64,000 nucleotides of DNA, taken from contig NZ_JACHVU010000001.1 of the NCBI RefSeq assembly GCF_014190915.1, positions 620,001-684,000 of the forward strand, written 5' to 3'. Positions within the stretch are counted from its first letter, which is position 1, and every line of letters starts with the position of its first letter. This document shows positions 43,522 through 51,447 of this stretch, piece after piece. The stretch comes from Mycolicibacterium iranicum. GTDB lineage: Bacteria; Actinomycetota; Actinomycetes; Mycobacteriales; Mycobacteriaceae. Made by a program: the position numbers and the translations under genes. The notes under the pieces were generated by a model that had not been told where the DNA came from, did no database searches, and worked only from the letters and a program-made list of their open reading frames with translations.

Positions 43522-44370
43522 ATGACTGCTGGACAGCCCGATTCGGCCCCGTCGCGCGAACTGGGGGTGATCGAGGCGGACGCGTTCTTCTACGCCGTCT
43601 ACGAGTACCTCGGATACGACTTCCGCCATTACAGCGACGCGTCGCGCAACCGGAGGCTCGCGGCGTTCGTGGAGCGGCATCGCTTCGGCTCCATCTCCGA
43701 GGCGCAGGGGCGGGTCCTGCGCGACCCCACGCTGCTGACCGATTTCCTGGCCTCGATGACGGTGAACGTGACCGAGATGTTCCGGGATCCCCAGGTGTTC
43801 GCCAAGATTCGCGCCGAGCTGCTGCCGCGGCTGGCCACCTATCCGCGCATCCGCATCTGGATCGCGGGCTGCGCGACCGGCGAGGAGGCCTACTCGATGG
43901 CGATCCTGCTGGACGAAGCGGGGCTGCTGGACCGCACCACGATCTTCGCCACCGACATCGACAACGATTCGCTGCGCTCGGCGGCGGCGGCGATCTACCC
44001 CGCCGACGCCATGGTGCGGGCCACGCGCAACTACCAGGCCAGCGGCGGGCAGCGCCCCTTCTCGGACTGGTACATCGCCAAGTACGACCGGTGCATCCTG
44101 AGCCCCGAGCTGCGCGCGCGTGTGGAGTTCTTCTCCCACAACCTCGCCACCGACAGCACCTTCGGGGAGTTCAACCTGATCCTGTGCAGGAACGTCTTCA
44201 TCTACTTCGAGGACACGCTGCAGCGCCGGGTCGAGGTGATCTTCCGCGACAGCCTGGCCCCGTTCGGCAACCTCGTCATCGGGCCGCGCGAGGCGCTGAC
44301 CGCCGAGGGCAACGGGTTGTTCTCCCCGGTGGATCGTCGCCTCGGCATCTTCCTCAAGGGCCAGAAGTAA
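43522..44370 (+). CDS. cheR: CheR-type protein methyltransferase
   Basis: A 282-residue SAM-dependent glutamate methyltransferase. NVTEMFRDPQVF is the CheR signature (usually TxFFR), IAGCATGEEAYSMAILLDE is the SAM-binding motif, FATDIDNDSL binds the ribose, and CRNVFIYF is the conserved late motif. It starts 5 bp after the hybrid kinase and 2 bp before CheB. No methyl-accepting chemotaxis protein, CheA, CheW or flagellar gene is in view, so the methylation target is more likely the neighbouring kinase or another receptor. Confidence 0.9.
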   Translation: MTAGQPDSAPSRELGVIEADAFFYAVYEYLGYDFRHYSDASRNRRLAAFVERHRFGSISEAQGRVLRDPTLLTDFLASMTVNVTEMFRDPQVFAKIRAELLPRLATYPRIRIWIAGCATGEEAYSMAILLDEAGLLDRTTIFATDIDNDSLRSAAAAIYPADAMVRATRNYQASGGQRPFSDWYIAKYDRCILSPELRARVEFFSHNLATDSTFGEFNLILCRNVFIYFEDTLQRRVEVIFRDSLAPFGNLVIGPREALTAEGNGLFSPVDRRLGIFLKGQK

Positions 44371-44372
44371 GC

Positions 44373-44993
44373 GTGCCGGGCGCCGGCGTGATCGTCATCG
44401 GAGGCAGCGCCGGCGGGATGAAGGCACTACGGGGCATCTTCGGCACGTTCCCCGATGCCGGTGACAGCGTGGTCTGCGTGGTGCTGCACCGCTCGCCCGA
44501 CCATTCGCCGCTGGCCCAGGTGCTGCAGACCTACACCGGGATCCCGGTCGCGGAGCCCGCCGACAGCCCGTGGACGTGCCCGCCGGGCGCGGTCACCGTG
44601 GCGCCCGCGGGCTACCACCTGCTGGTCGGGAGGAACCGGGCCACCGCCGCGAACCCGGCCACCCCGTTGTCGCCGTACGCGTCGGCACCCGGTGTGCGCG
44701 CCCACCTCACCCTCGATGCGCCGGTGGCCTACTCGCGGCCGTCGCTCGACGTGACGTTCATCAGCGCCGCCGAGTTCACGAAGTCGACCGTCGCGGTGCT
44801 TCTCTCGTGCGCGAACGAGGACGGGGCCGCCGGGTGTGAGGCGGTGAAGGCGGCCGGCGGTCGCGTGGTGCTGCAGGATCCGGACAGCTGCGAAGCGCCG
44901 GTCGCGGTGAAAGCGGCGTTGCGGACGGTGGCGCCGGACCACATGGCCGACCCGGCCGGGATCGGGACGTGGCTGTCGCAGGCACTCGGGTAG
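44373..44993 (+). CDS. cheB: CheB-type methylesterase, catalytic domain only
   Basis: A 206-residue protein with GGSAGGMKAL (nucleophile Ser), VVLHRSPDHSPL (His) and LLSCANEDGAAGC (Asp), the triad of CheB. The usual N-terminal receiver domain is absent, so phosphorylation would not control it directly. It would remove methyl groups placed by the CheR encoded 2 bp upstream. Start is GTG 44373, just after the cheR stop. It ends the operon. Confidence 0.88.
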   Translation: MPGAGVIVIGGSAGGMKALRGIFGTFPDAGDSVVCVVLHRSPDHSPLAQVLQTYTGIPVAEPADSPWTCPPGAVTVAPAGYHLLVGRNRATAANPATPLSPYASAPGVRAHLTLDAPVAYSRPSLDVTFISAAEFTKSTVAVLLSCANEDGAAGCEAVKAAGGRVVLQDPDSCEAPVAVKAALRTVAPDHMADPAGIGTWLSQALG

Positions 44994-45079
44994 TCACCGA
45001 CCGTCACATCCGCCGGACCCGGGGCGCATCGTCGGGAATTGGCGCTCCTAGCAAAGCCGCACTAAGTTTCACAATCGTG

Positions 45080-46072
45080 ATGTTCTCCGCAGCCGGTGCA
45101 GTCGCACGCTGGATCGCCCCCGTCCTGACCGTGGCCGCCGTCGCCGGTGTCGGCGCCGTCGCCGCGCCGACATCAGTCGGACCGGCACCGTCCGTCCGGC
45201 TCGCCGCCGACGGGAACCCGCTGGTCGGGCGGCCGTTCTACGTCAACCCGAACTCCAAGGGGATGCGCGCCGCGCAGGGCAATTCCGACCCGCTGCTCGC
45301 CGCGGTCGTCAACACCCCGACGGCGTACTGGATGGACCATCTCTCCACCCCCGCGGTGGACGCCAAGTACATCGCCACCGCGCAGGCGGCCGGCACGATG
45401 CCGCTGCTGGCGCTCTACGGCATCCCGAACCGTGACTGCGGCAGCTTCGCCGCCGGCGGATTCGGCTCGGGCGACTCCTACCGCGCCTGGATCGACGGGG
45501 TCGCGGCCGCCATCGGTGGCGGGCCCGCCGCGGTCATCCTCGAACCCGATGCGCTGGCGATGGCCGACTGCCTGTCACCGGGCCAGCAGCAGGAGCGCTT
45601 CGACCTGATCCGCTACGCCGTGGACACCCTGACCCGCAACCCGGCGACCGCCGTCTACGTCGACGCCGGCCACTCACGCTGGGTGGCGGCCGACGTGATG
45701 GCCGACCGGCTGAACCAGGTCGGCATCGCCAAGGCACGCGGCTTCAGCCTCAACACCGCGAACTTCTTCACCACCCAGGAGTCGATGGGCTACGGCGGCG
45801 CCGTCTCGGGCATGACCGGCGGCAAGCCCTACGTCATCGACACGTCGCGCAACGGCGCCGGACCGGTTGAGGGAGATCCCCTCTACTGGTGCAATCCCAG
45901 CGGCCGCGCCCTGGGTGTGCGTCCCACCACCGACACCGGGAACCCGTCGGTCGACGCCTTCCTGTGGGTCAAGCGTCCCGGCGAGTCCGACGGTTCGTGC
46001 CGGGGCGCCGCCAGCGCCGGCACCTTCGTCGCGCAGTACGCGATCGACCTGGCCCGCAACGCCGGGTGGTGA
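45080..46072 (+). CDS. Secreted glycoside hydrolase family 6 (cellulase)
   Basis: A 330-residue exported glucanase. The N-terminal hydrophobic segment (WIAPVLTVAAVAGVGAVAA) is a signal peptide. The GH6 core shows RPFYVNPNSKG, MPLLALYGIPNRDCGSFAAG (catalytic region Asp), VILEPDALAMADCL and AVYVDAGHSRW, with the closing LWVKRPGESDGSC. Two cysteine pairs are present as in secreted GH6 enzymes. It resembles M. tuberculosis CelA1 (Rv0062). ATG 45080 and the GTG one codon before are alternative starts. Confidence 0.88.
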   Translation: MFSAAGAVARWIAPVLTVAAVAGVGAVAAPTSVGPAPSVRLAADGNPLVGRPFYVNPNSKGMRAAQGNSDPLLAAVVNTPTAYWMDHLSTPAVDAKYIATAQAAGTMPLLALYGIPNRDCGSFAAGGFGSGDSYRAWIDGVAAAIGGGPAAVILEPDALAMADCLSPGQQQERFDLIRYAVDTLTRNPATAVYVDAGHSRWVAADVMADRLNQVGIAKARGFSLNTANFFTTQESMGYGGAVSGMTGGKPYVIDTSRNGAGPVEGDPLYWCNPSGRALGVRPTTDTGNPSVDAFLWVKRPGESDGSCRGAASAGTFVAQYAIDLARNAGW

Positions 46073-46166
46073 CACGGGCGCGGCTGTGAGCCACGCCACC
46101 GGTTTGGGACATTCGGTTTCGTTCCGCGCCACCGTCTTATAGACAGTGATGGGGGAAGGGAGACCC

Positions 46167-47693
46167 ATGGAACCCCTGCTGGTGCCGGGACAGACGTGCT
46201 GGCGTACGGCACGCGCGGACAGGTTCGCCACGATCATCGACGGCGCCGACTACCTGGCCGACGTCAAGGCGGCGATGCTGCGGGCCGAACGCCGCATCAT
46301 GTTGATCGGCTGGGACCTCGATTACCGGACCTCCTTCGAACCGGGCGGCGCGACGATGTCGGGCCCCAACCATCTCGGCCTGTTCCTGCACTGGCTGCTG
46401 CTGGGGCGCCGCGACCTGAGGGTGTACCTGCTCAAGTCCAACCTGCGCCTGCTGCCGGCGTTCGACGGCTTCTGGTTCGGCGTCACCCCGGTCGCATTCC
46501 TCAACCAGATCACCTCGCGCCGAATGCGTTTCGCGGTGGACGGCGCGCACCCCACCGGCGCGGTGCACCACCAGAAGATCGTCGTGATCGACGATGCGGT
46601 GGCCTTCTGCGGCGGGATCGACCTGACCGTCGGCCGGTGGGACACCCGCGAGCACACCCCCGACGACCCGGGCCGGAACACCTCGGGCCAGCCCTACGGA
46701 CCCCGCCACGAGGTCGCGGCGGCCGTCGACGGAGCCGCGGCGCGCGGGCTGGCCGAGCAGGCGCGGGAACGGTGGTACAACGCCACCGGCGAGACGTTGC
46801 CCCGACTTCGCACCCAGGAACCGGTCTGGCCCCTGCGGCTGGAACCGTCGTTACGCAACGTCGAGGTGGGAATCGCCCGGACGCTGCCCGCGCTGCGGCA
46901 ACGCGCCGAGGTCCGCGAGGTCGAAGCACTGGACCTGGCAGCGATCGCCGCGGCCAGGGACGTGATCTACCTGGAGAACCAGTACCTGGCGTCGCGCACG
47001 CTGGCTGAGGCCGTCGCCGAACGGCTCCGCGAACCCGACGGCCCCGAGATCGTGATCGTGCTGCCCCGCAGCTCGGAGAGCCGTCTGGAGCAGGAATCGA
47101 TGGACAGCGCGCGCGAGCGCATGCTGCGGCTGCTGTGGGACGCCGACGAACACGGCCGACTCGGCGTCTACTGGCCTGCCGTCAAGGGCGGCGACTCGGT
47201 CTACGTCCACTCCAAGGTCATGGTGATCGACGACAGGTTCCTGCGCATCGGGTCGTCGAACCTGAACAACCGGTCGCTCGGGTTCGACAGCGAGTGTGAC
47301 CTCGCGATCGACAACGCCGCCGGAGACCGCGACGACGTCTGCCGCCACATCGTCGACACCCGCGACGGTCTGGTCGCCGAACACCTCGGGGTGCCCCAGG
47401 AGACCTTCCGCGCCGAGCTGGCCCGCGGCGGGTCCTTCGTCGGCGCGGTGGACGCCCTGCGCAGCACCGGTCGCTCCCTGCGCAGGTTCACCGAGTTCAT
47501 GGTGTCGGCCGATGCGAGCCCGTTCGCCGAGAACGACCTGATGGACCCCGACCGGGTCCCGCCGTCGCTCACGCAGAGTGCCGTCAGCCTGCTCACCGGC
47601 GTGGTGGGCTGGCCCCTGTCCAGGGTGCTGCCGCGGATGTTGTCGTTCGTGCGCGCCGAGACCACCGCGGTCGACAACGAGGCACGCGGCTAG
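46167..47693 (+). CDS. Phospholipase D-superfamily protein (cardiolipin synthase-like)
   Basis: A 508-residue protein with two HKD active sites: [17 protein letters not shown] and [20 protein letters not shown]. The layout resembles bacterial phospholipases D and cardiolipin synthases but lacks the N-terminal membrane helices of typical Cls. It probably hydrolyses or transphosphatidylates phospholipids. ATG 46167 has GGGGAAGGGAG upstream; earlier in-frame starts at 46146 and 46149 lie over that site. It is followed after 9 bp by a small zinc-ribbon gene. Confidence 0.85.
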   Translation: MEPLLVPGQTCWRTARADRFATIIDGADYLADVKAAMLRAERRIMLIGWDLDYRTSFEPGGATMSGPNHLGLFLHWLLLGRRDLRVYLLKSNLRLLPAFDGFWFGVTPVAFLNQITSRRMRFAVDGAHPTGAVHHQKIVVIDDAVAFCGGIDLTVGRWDTREHTPDDPGRNTSGQPYGPRHEVAAAVDGAAARGLAEQARERWYNATGETLPRLRTQEPVWPLRLEPSLRNVEVGIARTLPALRQRAEVREVEALDLAAIAAARDVIYLENQYLASRTLAEAVAERLREPDGPEIVIVLPRSSESRLEQESMDSARERMLRLLWDADEHGRLGVYWPAVKGGDSVYVHSKVMVIDDRFLRIGSSNLNNRSLGFDSECDLAIDNAAGDRDDVCRHIVDTRDGLVAEHLGVPQETFRAELARGGSFVGAVDALRSTGRSLRRFTEFMVSADASPFAENDLMDPDRVPPSLTQSAVSLLTGVVGWPLSRVLPRMLSFVRAETTAVDNEARG

Positions 47694-47702
47694 GCTGAGA
47701 CG

Positions 47703-47906
47703 GTGTTGTTGTTCTTCGGGTTCGGCACCAAGCAGACGATCCTCGGCGCCGGTCAGGTGCGGACCTGTCCGCGCTGCCACAACACCACCCAGTGGACCCG
47801 GATGCGGCAGTACCGTCAGGCGAGTCTGTTCTTCATCCCCGTCGCGCGATGGAAGCGCCGGACATTCGAGGTGTGCGGGATCTGCGGGACGTCCGTCGCC
47901 GGCTGA
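47703..47906 (+). CDS. Small zinc-ribbon protein
   Basis: A 67-residue protein with two CxxC pairs: TCPRCHNTTQW and EVCGICGTS. It begins with a hydrophobic MLLFFGFGTKQ stretch. These proteins are common in actinobacteria and have no assigned role. The GTG start is 9 bp after the PLD-like gene, so both probably share a transcript. Confidence 0.75.
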   Translation: MLLFFGFGTKQTILGAGQVRTCPRCHNTTQWTRMRQYRQASLFFIPVARWKRRTFEVCGICGTSVAG

Positions 47907-47930
47907 TCGAACGCCCGGCGGGCCGGGGCA

Positions 47931-48362
47931 CTAGCCGCGCTGCCCGCCTGTCTCGTCCTGGCGCGCACGCCATGCCGCCATCGCGTCGTCGAGCGACTTG
48001 TGCAGCGGCATCACCAGGTTCAGGCCGGTGATCTCGATGACCCGGCTGGTGGCCGGCCCGTCGGCGACCAGAGCGAGATACATCTGTGGGTCTGCGGCGT
48101 GCCGGGTCCGGACGAGGACCTCCAGGCCCGCCGACCCGAGGATGTCGACCTTCGAGAGTTCGAGGACGAGGGCGGCGGGGTCGGTGGCGAGTGCGGCGTT
48201 GATGGCCTCCACCAACACCGGACACGTGGCGAGGTCGACGGGGCCGTCAGCGCTGATGACGGTGACGCGATCCCGGGTGCTGCTCTCCACGCGCAAGCCG
48301 TTCACGCGGGTGTCGGTCGAGCGGGTCACGAGCCGATGTCCGTCGGATTCGCGGTGCTGCAC
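47931..48362 (-). CDS. STAS-domain anti-anti-sigma factor
   Basis: A 143-residue protein resembling SpoIIAA/RsbV. The phosphorylatable serine is expected in VDILGSAGLEVLVR, and the fold begins VTVISADGPVDLATCP. It would bind an anti-sigma kinase and so free a SigF/SigB-type sigma factor. No anti-sigma gene is adjacent; the SigF-like factor at 7.8 kb is far away. The start is uncertain (ATG 48362 or a later GTG). Confidence 0.85.
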   Translation of the reverse strand: MQHRESDGHRLVTRSTDTRVNGLRVESSTRDRVTVISADGPVDLATCPVLVEAINAALATDPAALVLELSKVDILGSAGLEVLVRTRHAADPQMYLALVADGPATSRVIEITGLNLVMPLHKSLDDAMAAWRARQDETGGQRG

Positions 48363-48525
48363 GCCATCTCTGGTGCGTCCGGCATGCCGGTACCTGTCCG
48401 CTGGATCTTGCGGCCCATCAACACTCCACTTCGTCTACAGATGAGAACTGCCCTGCCCCGCACCGCTGGTACCCGTATTCGGCGAAATCGACACGTCTCC
48501 CGGCCGCACGCGGTATTCGTGCTTG

Positions 48526-49308
48526 GTGAGCCAGCGCACCCTGATCGACATCTCCGTGCCCCTCCGCGACGGCATCGCCTCCGATCCGCCCGGGTTGCGG
48601 CCCCAGCTCGAGTACTTCACCCACCGCGACACGGTCGGCGACGTCCTGGCCTTCTTTCCGGGCGCGACGGAAGCCGATCTGCCCGACGGCGAGGGGTGGG
48701 CCATCGAACGTGTGTCGATGACGACCCACAGCGGCACCCACCTCGACGCGCCGTACCACTTCGCGTCCACCATGAACCACGGCGAGCGTGCCATCACCAT
48801 CGACGAGGTTCCGCTCGAATGGTGCTTCCAGCCCGGCGTCAAGCTCGACTTCCGGCATCTCGACGACGGTTACGTCGTCACCCCCGGCGACATCGACGCG
48901 GAGCTCCGCCGCATCGGTCACACGTTGTCCCCGCTGGAGATCGTCGTCGTCAACACCAGCGCCGGAACGCGATACGGCCACGACGACTACGTGCAGCGCG
49001 GATGCGGCGTCGGGCGCGACGCGACCCTGCACATGCTGGAGCAGGGGGTACGCCTCACCGGGACCGACGCGTGGAGCTGGGACGCGCCGTTCTCCTACAC
49101 CGCGCGGCGCTATGCCGAGACCCACGATGCGTCGCTGATCTGGGAGGGTCACCGCGCCGGACGCGACATCGGCTACTGCCATCTGGAGAAGCTGCACAAC
49201 CTGGAGCAACTGCCGGCGACCGGGTTCCACATCTCCTGCTTCCCGGTCAAGGTCCACGCCGCATCGGCGGGGTGGACCCGAGCGGTCGCGCTCCTCGACG
49301 CCGACTGA
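48526..49308 (+). CDS. Cyclase family protein (kynurenine-formamidase-like fold)
   Basis: A 260-residue metal-dependent hydrolase. MTTHSGTHLDAPYHFAS is the HxGTHxDxPxH signature of the family, supplying zinc ligands. IDISVPLRDGIASDPPG opens the protein, as usual. Known members hydrolyse N-formylkynurenine or act on isatin; most remain unassigned. GTG 48526 is chosen, as the codon before is TTG. Standalone gene between a STAS protein and a TetR. Confidence 0.85.
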   Translation: MSQRTLIDISVPLRDGIASDPPGLRPQLEYFTHRDTVGDVLAFFPGATEADLPDGEGWAIERVSMTTHSGTHLDAPYHFASTMNHGERAITIDEVPLEWCFQPGVKLDFRHLDDGYVVTPGDIDAELRRIGHTLSPLEIVVVNTSAGTRYGHDDYVQRGCGVGRDATLHMLEQGVRLTGTDAWSWDAPFSYTARRYAETHDASLIWEGHRAGRDIGYCHLEKLHNLEQLPATGFHISCFPVKVHAASAGWTRAVALLDAD

Positions 49309-49323
49309 CGATCTGTCGCGGGC

Positions 49324-49920
49324 TCAGCCCGGAGACGTCCCGACCGCGCGGGTCAGCATCTCGGCGAGCTCGTCGAGGTAGGCGTCGTCGACGGGTCTGT
49401 CGTGTAGGACGCGCCAATAGGTGGGCGCCGCGAGCAGGTCGAGCAGAAGCTCGGCCTGCGCAGGGGTCGCCTCATCGCGCTCCACGGCACGGTCGAGGGT
49501 CTGCCGCGCCCAGGCCCGGCGGGGTTCGCCGATGTGGGCGGCGCTGGCCTCGGCCAGTGCCGGGCTGCGCTGGTACTCCGCGATCAGGCTCGGCAGGATC
49601 GCCCGCAGGCGCGCGTCGGTGAACCAGTCGGCCACCGCCTGCACGATGGCGCGCAGGTCGCCGCGCAGCGTGCCGGTGTCCGGCGGCGGGTCGGTCGGCA
49701 CGCTGAGCTGGGCCAGCACCGCGGTGACCAGGTCGACCTTGGACGGCCACCGCCGGTAGAGCGCGCTCTTGCCGACACCGGCGCGCCTGGCCACGCTCTC
49801 CATCGACAACCTGGCGTAACCGACCTCGACCAAGGTCTCGATGGCGGCGGCGGTGATCGCGTCGGTCACCTCCGGCTTGAACACCGCCGCCCCGGTCGCC
49901 GGGCGTCGCGTCTCGGGCAT
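49324..49920 (-). CDS. TetR-family regulator of the SnoaL-NmrA pair
   Basis: A 198-residue TetR protein. HTH: LSMESVARRAGVGKSALYRR followed by WPSKVDLVTAVL. The C-terminal domain is TetR_C_11/16-like in flavour. It faces a SnoaL/NmrA operon with 103 bp between, holding two copies of the same 17-bp palindrome-like site. That arrangement strongly suggests it represses both itself and the pair. Confidence 0.88.
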   Translation of the reverse strand: MPETRRPATGAAVFKPEVTDAITAAAIETLVEVGYARLSMESVARRAGVGKSALYRRWPSKVDLVTAVLAQLSVPTDPPPDTGTLRGDLRAIVQAVADWFTDARLRAILPSLIAEYQRSPALAEASAAHIGEPRRAWARQTLDRAVERDEATPAQAELLLDLLAAPTYWRVLHDRPVDDAYLDELAEMLTRAVGTSPG

Positions 49921-49937
49921 GACGCCACCGTAACGGA

Positions 49938-49996
49938 CGGACGGAACAGACCCGTCCGCTTCCGCGTTACTGTGAACGGGACGGAACCGTCCCGTC
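49938..49996. promoter_or_regulatory. Two operator copies between TetR and SnoaL genes
   Basis: A 17-mer, GACGGAACmGwCCCGTC, occurs twice (49940-49956 and 49980-49996), 40 bp apart (about four helical turns). Each lies in an inverted repeat: CGGACGG/CCGTCCG (49938-49958) and ACGGGACGG/CCGTCCCGT (49976-49995, centre AA). The spacing puts two TetR dimers on the same DNA face. Confidence 0.7.
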
Positions 49997-50023
49997 CACA
50001 GCCCGCGATCACGAGGAGCCCCG

Positions 50024-50112
50024 ATGTCTCATCCCCCCGCGTCTCATCGCCCCGCGTCTCATCACCCCGGGGCGTCCCGCCCGACCACCGCGGCGTCCCG
50101 GCCGACCACCGA
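50024..50112. repeat. Tandem repeats inside the SnoaL gene start
   Basis: Three 15-bp units (50024, 50039, 50054), consensus GCGTCTCATCGCCCC, encode SHxPA-type pentapeptides. Two 21-bp units (50071, 50092) encode ASRPTTA. All are multiples of three, so copy changes would keep the frame. Confidence 0.8.
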
Positions 50113-50527
50113 CGAGGCCCGGCGCCTGCACACCAACGCCGTCGTCGACCGCGGGCTGGAGCTGCTGCTGGCGCACGACATGACGGCGTTCGCGCTGCTG
50201 TGGGCGCCCGACGGCACGATGGAGTTTCCGTTCGCTGCCGCCGGACAGCCCGCCCGCCTGGACGGGCAGGCCGCCGTCGTCGACTACCTCGCCGGATACA
50301 CCGCCATGCTCGACGTCCGCGGCATCGCCTCCCAGACCCGGCATCAGACCGCAGATCCGTCGACGGTCGTCGTGGAATTCGAGGTCGAGGGGGTGGCGGT
50401 GGCGACGCAGAAGCCCTACCGGCTCGGCTACATCGCGGTGATCAGCGTCGGGGACGACGGCATCGTCACCTACCGGGACTACTGGAGCCCGCAAGCCGCC
50501 GCCGAGGTGCTGGGGCAGCCGGCATGA
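50024..50527 (+). CDS. SnoaL-like (NTF2-fold) protein with repeated N-terminus
   Basis: A 167-residue protein. The last ~130 residues form a SnoaL/NTF2-like barrel (LLLAHDMTAFALLWAPDGTM, then GVAVATQKPYRLGYIAVISV and YRDYWSPQAAAE). Members are small-molecule isomerases or hydrolases, or binding proteins. The first ~30 residues are a low-complexity stretch made by two short DNA repeats and are probably disordered. ATG 50024 has AGGAG upstream. Its stop overlaps the ATG of the next gene (ATGA). Confidence 0.82.
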   Translation: MSHPPASHRPASHHPGASRPTTAASRPTTDEARRLHTNAVVDRGLELLLAHDMTAFALLWAPDGTMEFPFAAAGQPARLDGQAAVVDYLAGYTAMLDVRGIASQTRHQTADPSTVVVEFEVEGVAVATQKPYRLGYIAVISVGDDGIVTYRDYWSPQAAAEVLGQPA

Positions 50528-51351
50528 GCGCCCCGATCCTGGTCACCGGCGCGACGGGCAACACCGGACAGGCGGTGAGCCGTCTGCTGACCGCCCAGGG
50601 CGCGCACGTGAGGGAGGCCAGCCGCCGGCCCGCGCCCGGCGGCGTGGTCTTCGACTGGTACGACCCGGACACCTACGACCCGGCCCTGGCGGGGGTGGAG
50701 AGGATGTACCTGGTCGCTCCGGTCGGCGAGGCCGAGCCCGCCCCGATCGTGGAACCGTTCCTGACGAGGGGGCTTCGGCTCGGCCTGCGTCGCGTCGTGC
50801 TCCTCAGCTCGTCGGCGACCGAACCCGCGGACCGCGGGCTCGGCGCGCTGTACCGGCTGGTCACCGAGATCGCCCCGGAATGGGCCGTGCTGCGGCCGTC
50901 GTGGTTCATGCAGAACTTTCTCGGCGACCACCCCGTCGCGGCGGGGCTGCGGGCAGGGGTCGTCACGACGGCCACCGGTGACGGGCGTGTCGCGTTCGTC
51001 GACGCCGAGAACATCGCGGCTGTCGCCGCGCACTGCCTGCTGCAGGACCGCCCGCCGAACGCCGCCCACGTCATCACCGGCCCGCAGGCGCTGAGCTACG
51101 CCGAGGTGTGCGCGCTGGCGGGCGAACTCACCGGACGCCGGATCCGGCACCAGGCCGTCGGCGCCGCCGAGCGCGCCGAACAGATCGCCGCGAGCGGGGT
51201 CCCTGCCGACTTCGCCGCAGTGCTCGCCGGCATGGACGAGGCGATCAGCCACGGCTCCGAAGACCGGGTCACCGACACGGTGCCGCGGCTGACGGGCCGC
51301 CCGGCGCGTTCGGTGGCGGAATTCCTGGCCCGCCACCGGTCGATGCTGTGA
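50524..51351 (+). CDS. NmrA-like NAD(P)-binding protein
   Basis: A 275-residue atypical short-chain dehydrogenase. ILVTGATGNTGQAVSRLLTA is the dinucleotide motif, and VVLLSSSATEP and WAVLRPSWFMQNFLGD are typical of NmrA/NAD(P)-binding proteins. It lacks a clear YxxxK catalytic pair, as expected of this group, which sense redox cofactors or reduce quinones. It overlaps the SnoaL gene by 4 bp and is controlled by the same operators. Confidence 0.87.
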   Translation: MSAPILVTGATGNTGQAVSRLLTAQGAHVREASRRPAPGGVVFDWYDPDTYDPALAGVERMYLVAPVGEAEPAPIVEPFLTRGLRLGLRRVVLLSSSATEPADRGLGALYRLVTEIAPEWAVLRPSWFMQNFLGDHPVAAGLRAGVVTTATGDGRVAFVDAENIAAVAAHCLLQDRPPNAAHVITGPQALSYAEVCALAGELTGRRIRHQAVGAAERAEQIAASGVPADFAAVLAGMDEAISHGSEDRVTDTVPRLTGRPARSVAEFLARHRSML

Positions 51352-51447
51352 AACATTCCGGAAACACGATCGCCGCGTAGCCGAAACGCGAGCCCGACAT
51401 CCTCGTTCGGGACCGCCGAAGGAGTCGGACGTCGAAGGAGCCGGGCG

